10,586 bases of DNA from Christensenellaceae bacterium (GTDB lineage: Bacteria > Bacillota > Clostridia > Christensenellales > SZUA-584): assembly GCA_012719815.1 (NCBI GenBank), contig JAAXZP010000139.1:1-10586 (forward strand), written 5' to 3'. Shown here piece after piece: positions 1 to 6,143 of the stretch (positions within the stretch are counted from its first letter, which is position 1; each line of letters opens with the position of its first letter). The position numbers and the translations under genes were made by a program. The notes beneath the pieces were generated by a model. It made no database searches and was not told where the DNA came from. It saw only the letters and a list, made by a program, of their open reading frames with translations.

Positions 1-1541
1 CCGTGGTCACCGACCAGACTCAGGAGATACTCAAGGCCTACGGCAAAATCTACACGCTGATCAAAATCGACGAGATCAGCAACACCGGCGCTGTCCGTAT
101 CCGGCTGCGCTCGTTGGCTGCGGCCGTGGCGGACCGCAAAAAGCGCCGCGTGCTGGACGACATTAAGGACGCCGTGCTGCAGAAAACCAGCGCGGTGGTG
201 CAAAAAGCGGTACAAAAGAAAGACGCGGCTGTGCAGAAAGCGGTGCAAAAGAAAGACGCGGCCGTCCAGAAAGCGGCGGCATATAGGAAAGTCGTGTTCG
301 AGAAGTTCATGAGAAAGGACTACACGATACTGTCGCCGCAGATGTCGCCCATCCATTTCGAGTTCCTACAGGCCGCGTTCGAAACCTCGGGCTACCGCTT
401 CGAGATACTGCCTTCGGTGGACCACGCCGCGGTGGAGGAGGGCTTAAAATACGTCAACAACGACGCGTGCTACCCGTCGATACTGGTCACCGGCCAGCTG
501 ATCGAAGCGATAAAATCGGGCCGGTACGACACCAACAAGCTCGCGTGCATCATCACGCAGACGGGCGGCGGCTGCCGGGCGTCCAACTACATCAGCTTTA
601 TCCGCAAGGCGCTGAAAGACGCCGGCTACGGCCACATTCCCGTGATATCGCTCAGCGCGGCAGGGCTGGAGAAGCACCCCGGGCTTAAAATCACGGCGGC
701 GATGCTCCGACGCGCGATGCGCGGCCTGGTCTACGGCGACCTTTTGAACAGGTTGCTGCTGGCCACACGGCCGTACGAAAAGAACCCCGGCGAAACGGAA
801 GCCGTGCTGAAAAAGTGGAAGAAAATCGCGCTGGATAACGTGCAGCATCTGAGCCTAAAACGCTTCAAACGCAGCATACAGGACATCGTGGACGCGTTTG
901 AAGCCATCCCGGTCACCGGCGAACGCAAGCCGGTGATCGGCGTGGTGGGCGAAATACTCGTGAAATACCACCCCACCGCCAACAACCAGATCGTCAAGGT
1001 ACTGGAAGACGAAGGCGCGGAAGTCCGGGTGCCGGACCTTATCGACTTTTTGCTGTACTGCGCATATAACACCAACTTCAAGCACGAGAAGCTGGGCCGG
1101 TCCGTATGGGCCAAAATCGCGGGCAACTTCGTGATATACGTGATCGAAAAGTACCGCGGGCAGATGCGCAAAGTGCTGAAAAACAGCAAACGCTTCTCGC
1201 CCCCGTCATTTATCTCCGAGAAAGCCAAGGCCGCTTCCGAGTTTTTGTCTATCGGCAACCAGACGGGCGAAGGCTGGTTCTTAACCGGCGAGATGGCGGA
1301 GCTCATCGCCGAAGGCGCGGACGGCATCGTGTGCGTGCAGCCGTTCGCGTGCCTGCCCAACCATATCGTGGGCAAGGGCGTGATTCAGCCGATACGCGCC
1401 AAATATCCGGACGCCAACATCGTCGCCATCGACTACGACCCGGGCGCCAGCGAGGTCAACCAGCTGAACCGCATCAAGCTGATGCTGAGCCTCGCGCACG
1501 AGAAAATCGTTAAGGCCGAGCAGCAAAAATCGCTGGCCTGA
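1..1541 (+). CDS. 2-hydroxyacyl-CoA dehydratase / activase-related protein (BadF/HgdA superfamily), C-terminal part
   Basis: The reading frame is open at the left edge, so this is the 3' part of a longer gene; 512 codons are visible, numbered from the GTG at position 3. Residues 1-55 resemble the segment after the activase domains, with a TLIKIDEISN motif. A lysine/glutamine-rich linker (about 60-100) with an 11-residue repeat follows. The rest is the COG3580/COG3581-like dehydratase region: NDACYPS (Cys156), QTGGGCRASNY (Cys191), GVVGEILVKYHPTANN (about 313-328) and QPFACLPNH (Cys450). In this superfamily such cysteines are candidate ligands of a [4Fe-4S] cluster, and ATP-driven activation reduces the partner. 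Full-length relatives of about 1,400 residues fuse activase (BcrAD_BadFG, DUF2229) and dehydratase-like parts in one cytoplasmic protein. Their substrate is unknown, so a true dehydratase role should not be assumed. The gene ends in TGA before a terminator and converges with the next gene. Confidence 0.88.
   Translation, partial: VVTDQTQEILKAYGKIYTLIKIDEISNTGAVRIRLRSLAAAVADRKKRRVLDDIKDAVLQKTSAVVQKAVQKKDAAVQKAVQKKDAAVQKAAAYRKVVFEKFMRKDYTILSPQMSPIHFEFLQAAFETSGYRFEILPSVDHAAVEEGLKYVNNDACYPSILVTGQLIEAIKSGRYDTNKLACIITQTGGGCRASNYISFIRKALKDAGYGHIPVISLSAAGLEKHPGLKITAAMLRRAMRGLVYGDLLNRLLLATRPYEKNPGETEAVLKKWKKIALDNVQHLSLKRFKRSIQDIVDAFEAIPVTGERKPVIGVVGEILVKYHPTANNQIVKVLEDEGAEVRVPDLIDFLLYCAYNTNFKHEKLGRSVWAKIAGNFVIYVIEKYRGQMRKVLKNSKRFSPPSFISEKAKAASEFLSIGNQTGEGWFLTGEMAELIAEGADGIVCVQPFACLPNHIVGKGVIQPIRAKYPDANIVAIDYDPGASEVNQLNRIKLMLSLAHEKIVKAEQQKSLA
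198..278 (+). repeat. 33-bp in-frame tandem repeat, about 2.5 copies
   Basis: Two full copies (198-230 and 231-263) and a partial third (264-278) encode the 11-residue unit VQKAVQKKDAA twice, then VQKAA. The copies differ at only four bases. The unit is predicted helical and strongly basic, and it lies in the linker between the activase-side and dehydratase-side parts of the protein. A 33-bp period keeps the frame, so copy number could change by slippage without breaking the gene. Confidence 0.93.
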
Positions 1542-1560
1542 TATCTGATTTATTCAGACA

Positions 1561-1600
1561 AAAAAGAAGCCGTCGAGTTTTCTCACGGCTTTTTCTTTTT
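1561..1600. terminator. Bidirectional rho-independent terminator between convergent genes
   Basis: The stem AAGCCGT (1567-1573) pairs with ACGGCTT (1585-1591) around an 11-base loop. On the plus strand a T-rich tract (1590-1600) follows, and on the minus strand the A run at 1561-1568 gives a T tract. It therefore suits both the plus-strand dehydratase-related gene and the minus-strand SDR gene that ends at 1605. Confidence 0.85.
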
Positions 1601-1604
1601 GAGT

Positions 1605-2597
1605 TTACGCTTTCTGTACCGCCTTTAAAGCGCGATACCACCGCACGATATCGCGTATCGTCCGGACAAGCGGCCGCGGCCTGTAGCCCAGCTTCTCCTG
1701 CGCCTTGCTGCACGATATGCAGCAGTTGGACATCAGCACGTCCACAGAGTATTTGGACAGCACCGGCTTCTTTCGCGCAACCGCGTAATACGCTGGCGCC
1801 AGCAGCGCAGCCACCTTCACCAGCGCGCGCGGCACCTTGCGGCGGGGTATCTCACGCCCGGTGGCCTGCTCCACCGCCCTGATGATATCCTCCAGGCTGG
1901 ACACGCTGCCCGAGATTATGTAGCCCTGTCCTTTCTCGCCGTATTTCCACGCGCGGTATATGCCGTCCGCCACGTCGCGCACGTCCACAAAGTCGTACTT
2001 GCCGTCAAAATAATACTGCGTCTTGCGGGCGTCGATATAGCCCTGGATGGCGCTGCCGGGGTACGACGAGCGGAAATCATACGGGCCGATAACCCCGGTC
2101 GGGAACACTATCACCGCATCGAGGCCCTTCTGGATGGCGTTTATCACCTCGATGGTGCCCATCGCCTTGGACTTGGCATACGCGCCCGGCAGATTGTTGA
2201 AATCCGGGTCCAGCGTCTCGTCGATAACGCCCTCTTCCGGCTCTTTGAGCGCGTGTACGCTGGATACGTGAACCAGCCGCTTCACGCCCTTTTCCAGACA
2301 CGCCTGCACCACGTTGCGCGTGCCGCCCACGTTGACGTCAAACACCTGCTTTTTGCGCACGCCGGAGATCTGCACCAGCCCCGCGAGATGGAACACCGTG
2401 TCGCAGCCGCGCACCGCCGCCGACACCGCAAACGGGTCGCGGATGTCGCCCCGTACCACCTCTTTGACGTAGCGCTCGATATGCGAGATATCCTCTTTCT
2501 CCTGCACAAACACGTGCAGGTCCCTGTGTCCTTTTTTGTAGAGCAGCTTCACCAGCACATTGCCGATATGGCCGCCCGCTCCTGTCACCAAAATCAT
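1605..2597 (-). CDS. NAD(P)-dependent epimerase/dehydratase family protein (extended SDR), copy 1
   Basis: A 330-residue cytoplasmic oxidoreductase of the extended short-chain dehydrogenase/reductase class, closest in style to dihydroflavonol-4-reductase-like or 3-beta-HSD-like enzymes. The Rossmann glycine motif TGAGGHIG is at residues 5-12, the DVNVGGTRNVV segment at 87-97, Ser112/Ser113 in HVSSVHAL, and the catalytic pair Tyr140-x3-Lys144 in YAKSK. PTGVIGPYD (166-174) and DFVDVRDVADG (202-212) are further family landmarks. No acidic residue stands at the end of the second beta strand, which hints at NADP(H), an inference only. A Cys-Cys-x2-Cys group (292, 293, 296) is absent from its paralogue. 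The ATG at 2597 is preceded by GGAGAC at good spacing, and the homologous N-terminus of the next gene supports it. The substrate is unknown. Confidence 0.9.
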   Translation of the reverse strand: MILVTGAGGHIGNVLVKLLYKKGHRDLHVFVQEKEDISHIERYVKEVVRGDIRDPFAVSAAVRGCDTVFHLAGLVQISGVRKKQVFDVNVGGTRNVVQACLEKGVKRLVHVSSVHALKEPEEGVIDETLDPDFNNLPGAYAKSKAMGTIEVINAIQKGLDAVIVFPTGVIGPYDFRSSYPGSAIQGYIDARKTQYYFDGKYDFVDVRDVADGIYRAWKYGEKGQGYIISGSVSSLEDIIRAVEQATGREIPRRKVPRALVKVAALLAPAYYAVARKKPVLSKYSVDVLMSNCCISCSKAQEKLGYRPRPLVRTIRDIVRWYRALKAVQKA

Positions 2598-2670
2598 GAT
2601 GGCCGTCTCCTTACTTTACTAAAAATGATAACGGCTTAATACTGACGACGCATCATGCTTCCATATCTAT

Positions 2671-2702
2671 ATTATACCCTGTAAATTCAGCCGCGCTGTG
2701 AA
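2671..2702 (-). promoter_or_regulatory. Probable promoter for the downstream SDR gene
   Basis: On the minus strand a perfect TATAAT (2671-2676) lies about 75 bases upstream of the start at 2597. The best -35 candidate is TTCACA (2697-2702), but the spacer is 20 bases, longer than ideal. The 132-base gap suggests that the two SDR genes are not simply one operon. Confidence 0.5.
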
Positions 2703-2712
2703 TATTCTGTAA

Positions 2713-2728
2713 ATAAACCGCATCGGCT
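2713..2728 (-). terminator. Weak hairpin just after the upstream SDR stop codon
   Basis: On the minus strand AAGCCG-ATG-CGGTTT forms a six-pair stem with one G-T pair and a three-base loop, followed by a short T-poor tail. It could be a weak terminator. The stem is short and there is no long T run. Confidence 0.25.
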
Positions 2729-2729
2729 T

Positions 2730-3716
2730 TCATCCGGCGCACAGCCTGTCCATATGCCACTTCACCGCGTCGCGGATGGAGTCGGAAATCGGCCTCGGCG
2801 CATAGCCCAGGCGCTCCCGGGCCTTTGCGTCGGATATCTGCGAGCCGGATACCAGAATATCAATCGTGTCCTGCGTCAATATCGGCTCCCTGCCGGACAG
2901 CGCGCACAGCGCAGGCACCACGGCCGCAGCCGCCCGCACCACAGGAAACGGCACGCGCACCATCTTAAACCTGCGGCCCGCGCTGCGCCCCACAGTCTCA
3001 ATCACTTCCCGGATGGTGCAGCGGCCGCCGGCAAGTATATAGCCCTGGCCTTTCTCGCCGTACTGCCAGGCGCGATATATCCCTTCTGCTACGTCGCGCA
3101 CGTCCACAAAATCGTAGCCTCCGTCAAAATAAAAGTGCACGGGGCTGCGCGACGTTATGTACTTTCTGAACATGGTGCCCGAAAAGGACTCGCGGTAGTC
3201 ATACGGTCCGATCACGCCGGTGGGATAGACAATCACGGCGTCCAGGCCTTTTTCGCACGCTTCCAGCACCGCCTGGGTGCCCAGCACTTTGGTGCGCCCG
3301 TATTCGTCGGACGGCCGGCAGCCCGATACATCCACCGCTTCGTCCACCGCGCCGCCGTCTCCCCCCTCCAGCGCGTGGATGCTGGACACGTGCACCAGCC
3401 GTTTCACGCCGTGCGCCAGACAGGCATTCACCACGTTGCGCGTGCCGCCTACGTTGACGTCATGCAGCCGCTGCTTGCGCGCGCCGGTCAGCTGGATGGA
3501 CGCCGCCAGGTGAAACACGTCCGTGCAGCCCTCCACCGCTTTCATCACGGCGTCCGCGTCGCAGATATCCGCCCGCACGATCTCCTTGGCGTACGGCTCG
3601 ATATGCGCGGTATTGGACCCCCGTACCATCAGCCGCAGGTCCTTATAGCCGTTTTGGTACAGCAAAGCGGCCAGCACATTGCCGATGTGCCCGCTGGCAC
3701 CCGTCACCAGTATCAT
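2730..3716 (-). CDS. NAD(P)-dependent epimerase/dehydratase family protein (extended SDR), copy 2
   Basis: A 328-residue paralogue of the neighbouring SDR; by eye about half or more of the positions are identical along the whole length, so the pair probably arose by tandem duplication. It has TGASGHIG (5-12), DVNVGGTRNVV (86-96), Ser111/Ser112 in HVSSIHAL, catalytic Tyr139-x3-Lys143 (YGRTK), PTGVIGPYD (165-173) and DFVDVRDVAEG (202-212). Arg32 after the second strand (LMVRGS) suggests NADP(H) preference, as inference. A longer in-frame start at 3797 is rejected: the ATG at 3716 has GGAGGT four bases upstream and matches the first residues of the paralogue, while the extension would run through the terminator of the gene behind it. 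The two copies diverge most in the 116-135 loop and the C-terminal third, so their substrates may differ. The substrate is unknown. Confidence 0.9.
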   Translation of the reverse strand: MILVTGASGHIGNVLAALLYQNGYKDLRLMVRGSNTAHIEPYAKEIVRADICDADAVMKAVEGCTDVFHLAASIQLTGARKQRLHDVNVGGTRNVVNACLAHGVKRLVHVSSIHALEGGDGGAVDEAVDVSGCRPSDEYGRTKVLGTQAVLEACEKGLDAVIVYPTGVIGPYDYRESFSGTMFRKYITSRSPVHFYFDGGYDFVDVRDVAEGIYRAWQYGEKGQGYILAGGRCTIREVIETVGRSAGRRFKMVRVPFPVVRAAAAVVPALCALSGREPILTQDTIDILVSGSQISDAKARERLGYAPRPISDSIRDAVKWHMDRLCAG

Positions 3717-3767
3717 AATAACCTCCAAGTATAAAAAGATGATTGCGCCGCCCCAAAATCCGGAGCG

Positions 3768-3795
3768 GAAAAACAGAAAGCCCGGTTTGCCGGGC
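3768..3795 (-). terminator. Rho-independent terminator of the membrane-protein operon
   Basis: On the minus strand GCCCGG (3795-3790), a four-base CAAA loop and CCGGGC (3785-3780) form a GC-rich stem, followed by TTTCTGTTTTT. It sits 10 bases after the stop at 3806 and separates this operon from the SDR gene that starts at 3716. Confidence 0.88.
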
Positions 3796-3805
3796 AAATT
3801 GTAAT

Positions 3806-4489
3806 CTAATCGATGTGATCGTCCCGGCGGACGCGCACACGGATTTTGTCGGCCGGCGCTTCCCGCTGCCGTTTCATTCGCGTGGGCGCAAAGTTGTCGT
3901 CCTCGTGAAAATCGGGCGGTGTGTACGGCCGGACCCCCGCGCGCACCGGCGTCGGCGTTTTTTCCGGCATAAACGCGATGATCCCCCCCGCCGCCAGCAG
4001 CAGGCAGGCCAGCGCCGTCGGCATTGCCGTATCCGTATAGATGGCGGACATCAGCAGCACCAGCGCAGGAACCAGCATCATCGCGCCGGCCGCCATGGGC
4101 CGCCTGTAAAACATCAGCGATCCCAAGAACGCCGCAAATGCAGCCACGATGCTGATCAGGATGAGCACCGCCGACACCACCAGGTTAAGCTCGGTTCGGT
4201 AGAGGAACAGCGCCGCCTGCTCAAATACGCTGTCCTTAACACGCAGGCGGCTGCCTTTGGCCACCCGCGACGCGAAATCCTCAAACGCCCCCCGCGAGAG
4301 GGACGGCCAGCCATCGCTGGAAAACATCTCGCCCATCGCCATGATATGCTCGTTCTCCAGCTCGCTGCCGATCTGCTGCACCACCGAATCCACAATGCCC
4401 GCCGGTACGGTGTACAGCATCAGCAGCGCGCAGATCAGCGCCAGTATGCCGCCGGCATACCCGCAGACAAACCCGGCACGCCTCAGCAT
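3806..4489 (-). CDS. Membrane protein, four predicted TM segments, third gene of a three-gene operon
   Basis: A 227-residue protein of unknown function. One hydrophobic segment (about 6-27) is followed by a soluble region of about 70 residues rich in charged and aromatic residues. Three more hydrophobic segments (about 100-126, 132-152, 154-174) lead to a charged tail (175-227) with many Arg, Lys and Asp and a PYTPPDFHED stretch. The start is the ATG at 4489, which shares one base with the TGA of the gene before it (TGATG) and has GGGAGG just upstream; this implies translational coupling. A longer frame opening at 4642 would lie inside the preceding gene and is not used. Its first 25 residues (FVCGYAGGILALICALLML) and overall plan resemble the preceding gene, so the two are probably diverged paralogues. 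It may be a DUF4064-like protein with an enlarged first loop. Confidence 0.8.
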   Translation of the reverse strand: MLRRAGFVCGYAGGILALICALLMLYTVPAGIVDSVVQQIGSELENEHIMAMGEMFSSDGWPSLSRGAFEDFASRVAKGSRLRVKDSVFEQAALFLYRTELNLVVSAVLILISIVAAFAAFLGSLMFYRRPMAAGAMMLVPALVLLMSAIYTDTAMPTALACLLLAAGGIIAFMPEKTPTPVRAGVRPYTPPDFHEDDNFAPTRMKRQREAPADKIRVRVRRDDHID

Positions 4490-5088
4490 CACTCTGCCTC
4501 CCATCCGGGCTCCTGCCCCTGCCGCGCCATGCCTCCGTTGAGCAGCACCAGCGAGCCTATCAGCAGCAGAAGCGACGCCGCCGCCATCGGCAGCACCGAA
4601 CCCGCCAGCAGGCTGAACCCCAAGGTCAGCACCGACGCGCACAGTATTGTAATAGCGCCGGCTTTCAGGCGCACTTTGGCCACCTGCGCGCCGACCAGCG
4701 CCGCCACAGCAGAAAGCACGCTGAGCACCGTCCCGATAATCAGCCGCACGCGCAGCGCTTCCAACTTGGCGACGATGGCCGCCATGTCGCGGAACGCCGC
4801 GCTGTTGTATTTGTCCGCAAGCGCCTCAAGATCCTCTGAAGTCGTTTTCTCGAGCGCCGCTTTGTATTCCGTCACATATTTTTCAAGGTCTTCCTGCGGG
4901 AAATCGGCCACGCCGTGGTAGCGGCCCAGCAGTTTCCACATGCTGCCCACGCGGTCGCCCCGCTCCTCGAAGAAGCGCACCAGATCGCCGCCCACTGCCC
5001 ACCAAAAACCGGTCAGCAGCATCAGCATGGCAAACACCAAGGCCAAAACGCCGCCCACCATGCTGGTCACGTAACCGCCGCGGCTCAT
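4489..5088 (-). CDS. Membrane protein, four predicted TM segments, second gene of a three-gene operon
   Basis: A 199-residue protein of unknown function. The first membrane segment (about 6-32, with GGVLALVFAMLMLL) leads to a soluble domain of about 80 residues (33-112), mostly predicted helical and charged with many Glu and Lys. Three membrane segments follow (about 113-135, 142-163, 166-184), then a short polar tail. The ATG at 5088 overlaps the stop of the gene before it by four bases (ATGA) and has GGAG eight bases upstream; its own stop overlaps the next start. These overlaps argue that the three proteins are made together, perhaps as a membrane complex (inference). The N-terminal segment resembles DUF4064 proteins, but the long soluble loop is not typical of them. 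Confidence 0.8.
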   Translation of the reverse strand: MSRGGYVTSMVGGVLALVFAMLMLLTGFWWAVGGDLVRFFEERGDRVGSMWKLLGRYHGVADFPQEDLEKYVTEYKAALEKTTSEDLEALADKYNSAAFRDMAAIVAKLEALRVRLIIGTVLSVLSAVAALVGAQVAKVRLKAGAITILCASVLTLGFSLLAGSVLPMAAASLLLLIGSLVLLNGGMARQGQEPGWEAE

Positions 5089-5435
5089 TTCGCGTTCTCC
5101 TTCCCGGCCTTTTGGATATCGGCTTTCACCGGCACCATCGCCAGCACGATCGCCATGATGTATACAGTCCCGGGTATCGACTGCCACGGGAACCCCAGCA
5201 CCATCACCGTGACCGTCGCGACCAGCATCAGCACGGACCCGGCGACATGGCGCTTTAATACAATAAGAGCGCCCACAATGCCCAGCGCATTCGCGCCCAG
5301 CAGTATGTAGCCGGAATACGCCGCTGTGGCCAGCGTGCCCGGCAGGTATTTCGTGACGCCCAGAAGCGAAAGCACCGCCAGCACCAACCCGGCAATGCCG
5401 GCGATCAGCCCTAGCGTCATCTCCGTTTTTCTCAT
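5085..5435 (-). CDS. Small DUF4064-like membrane protein, first gene of a three-gene operon
   Basis: A 116-residue protein with four predicted membrane segments (about 7-27, 38-60, 63-81, 86-103) and a short basic tail. The start, with its RKTEMTLGLIAGIAGLVLA run, resembles DUF4064, a family of small Bacillota membrane proteins of unknown function. The ATG at 5435 has AAAGGAGA five bases upstream. The in-frame ATG at 5471 would fall almost at the predicted transcription start and has no ribosome binding site, so it is rejected. This is the promoter-proximal gene; both later genes overlap their predecessor. Confidence 0.78.
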   Translation of the reverse strand: MRKTEMTLGLIAGIAGLVLAVLSLLGVTKYLPGTLATAAYSGYILLGANALGIVGALIVLKRHVAGSVLMLVATVTVMVLGFPWQSIPGTVYIMAIVLAMVPVKADIQKAGKENAK

Positions 5436-5479
5436 CGCGTCTCCTTTGCCTCTATCCAAATTACCGGTCATGTCAACCT

Positions 5480-5509
5480 ATTATACAACACGCGCCCGGC
5501 CCAAAGCAA
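5480..5509 (-). promoter_or_regulatory. Probable promoter of the three-gene membrane operon
   Basis: On the minus strand a perfect TATAAT (5480-5485) is preceded, after an 18-base spacer, by TTGCTT (5504-5509), a weak -35. Transcription would begin near 5473, leaving a leader of about 38 bases before the ATG at 5435. Confidence 0.6.
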
Positions 5510-5544
5510 CGCAGCCTATGCCGCGCCCTGCCCGCATAAACCCA

Positions 5545-5569
5545 TAAAAAAACACCGTTTGCACGGCGC
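5545..5569 (-). terminator. Rho-independent terminator of spoIIID
   Basis: On the minus strand CGCCGT (5568-5563) and ACGGTG (5558-5553) form a stem, with one G-T pair, closed by a GCAA tetraloop and followed by seven T (5552-5546). It starts about 16 bases after the spoIIID stop. Confidence 0.88.
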
Positions 5570-5570
5570 T

Positions 5571-5596
5571 TTTATTGCTGGCCTTTATTGCTGGCC
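5571..5596. repeat. 13-bp perfect tandem duplication across the spoIIID stop codon
   Basis: TTTATTGCTGGCC occurs twice without a gap (5571-5583 and 5584-5596). Read on the minus strand, the copy at 5584-5596 contains the last sense codons and the TAA stop of spoIIID; the other lies between the stop and the terminator. It looks like a recent slippage duplication. Confidence 0.95.
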
Positions 5597-5836
5597 TTTA
5601 TATTTTAAACGGGTGGCGTTTCCTCCCCGTATATGGCGCTCTTCCTTGTTCTTCTTCAGCACCTCCGCAACCTGTTTCGCTGTCGCCGGCGATATGTAAT
5701 ACAGCCGCTCCGCCAAATCCTTATGCACCGTCGACTTGCTTGTTCCAAAGGCTTTGGCCGCCTGCCTGACAGTCGCCCCGTTTTCCAGCACATAGGCCGC
5801 GATGCGCAGCACCCGGTCTTCTATATATTCCTTCAT
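5585..5836 (-). CDS. spoIIID: Stage III sporulation protein D (sporulation transcription factor SpoIIID)
   Basis: An 83-residue DNA-binding protein, the usual length for this family. It closely follows the known SpoIIID pattern: KEYIEDRVLRIAAYVLE at the N-terminus, a helix-turn-helix at about 22-43 (TVRQAAKAFGTSKSTVHKDL), AERLYYISPATAKQV, and the basic HIRGGNATRLKYK near the C-terminus (68-80). In spore formers SpoIIID acts in the mother cell, repressing and activating sigma-E genes and helping to switch on sigma-K. The ATG at 5836 has AAGGGGG with nine bases of spacing and aligns with the start of known SpoIIID; a TTG two codons earlier is too close to that site. A sigma-E-like promoter lies upstream and a strong terminator downstream, so it looks like a single-gene unit. 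The end of the gene is duplicated (5571-5596). Confidence 0.96.
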   Translation of the reverse strand: MKEYIEDRVLRIAAYVLENGATVRQAAKAFGTSKSTVHKDLAERLYYISPATAKQVAEVLKKNKEERHIRGGNATRLKYKGQQ

Positions 5837-5891
5837 GGACAAAAGCCCCCTTTTCTCACATTTGGTTCATATATATGTGAAAAAAGAGGCT

Positions 5892-5919
5892 TGTATGTGT
5901 CATTCCCCCGGAAATATGG
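5892..5919 (-). promoter_or_regulatory. Sigma-E-like promoter of spoIIID
   Basis: On the minus strand CCATATT (5919-5913) and CATACAAG (5897-5890) match the sigma-E -35 (KMATATT) and -10 (CATACAnT) patterns at most positions, with 15 bases between CATATT and CATACA. Transcription would begin near 5885, about 50 bases before the ATG at 5836. Control of spoIIID by sigma-E is established in Bacillus. Confidence 0.72.
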
Positions 5920-6039
5920 ACAGATTTGCCGCATTACCTTATTGGCAGCCTTAGCGCCCCAGTTTACGCCGCCATTGCGGACAGGCAGCCGATTCCCTTC
6001 AGTATTTTCCGGGTAATGGTGATGCCGCAAAACCTTTTA

Positions 6040-6067
6040 TTGCATATTTTCAGAAAACCATTATAAT
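6040..6067 (+). promoter_or_regulatory. Probable promoter of the radical SAM gene
   Basis: TTGCAT (6040-6045, weak -35), a 16-base spacer and a perfect TATAAT (6062-6067). Transcription would start near 6074, giving a leader of about 70 bases before the ATG at 6144. Confidence 0.55.
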
Positions 6068-6143
6068 TGACCGGATGGCTATCGCCGCGGCTCTTTTTGG
6101 CATATTCATTAGTATCATTTCAGGGCGCATCGCCGGAGGTTTC

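Larger units (their letters stand above)
5837..6143. other. 307-base divergent intergenic region between spoIIID and the radical SAM pseudogene
   Basis: No credible gene is seen here. It contains the sigma-E-like spoIIID promoter (5892-5919) and the radical SAM promoter (6040-6067). Between them lie imperfect repeats: TGCCGCATTACCTT (5928-5941) resembles TGCCGCAAAACCTT (6023-6036), CATTACC (5932-5938) is complementary to GGTAATG (6012-6018), and CCGGAAATA (5909-5917) nearly complements TATTTTCCGG (6003-6012). A CCGC-CATT-GCGG hairpin (about 5970-5981) is also present. Short reading frames here have no family resemblance. Confidence 0.55.

Noticed and set aside
198..278. CRISPR-like repeat
   Set aside because: The repeats are contiguous, in frame and without spacers; this is a coding tandem repeat.
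731..1375. 214-codon minus-strand open frame inside the dehydratase-related gene
   Set aside because: It is antisense to a well-conserved cysteine-motif protein and has no recognisable domain or start signal.
3728..3733. TATACT as -10 for the SDR gene starting at 3716
   Set aside because: It directly touches the ribosome binding site, so the transcript would begin at or after that site, and no suitable -35 is seen.
2754..3734. 326-codon plus-strand open frame opposite the second SDR gene
   Set aside because: The translation is low-complexity His/Arg/Ala-rich and matches no family, while the minus strand encodes a complete SDR.
3743..4921. 392-codon plus-strand open frame opposite the membrane operon
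   Set aside because: It is rich in Arg, His and Gln with no domain or membrane pattern, lacks a ribosome binding site, and is opposite genes with clear starts, overlaps and hydrophobic segments. It is a GC-rich antisense shadow.
5833..6030. 65-codon minus-strand frame upstream of spoIIID
   Set aside because: It contains the sigma-E promoter and spoIIID ribosome binding site, has no family resemblance and no start signal.
6075..6143. Earlier ATG start for the radical SAM gene at 6075
   Set aside because: It would be at the predicted transcription start with no ribosome binding site; the ATG at 6144 has GGAGG four bases upstream.
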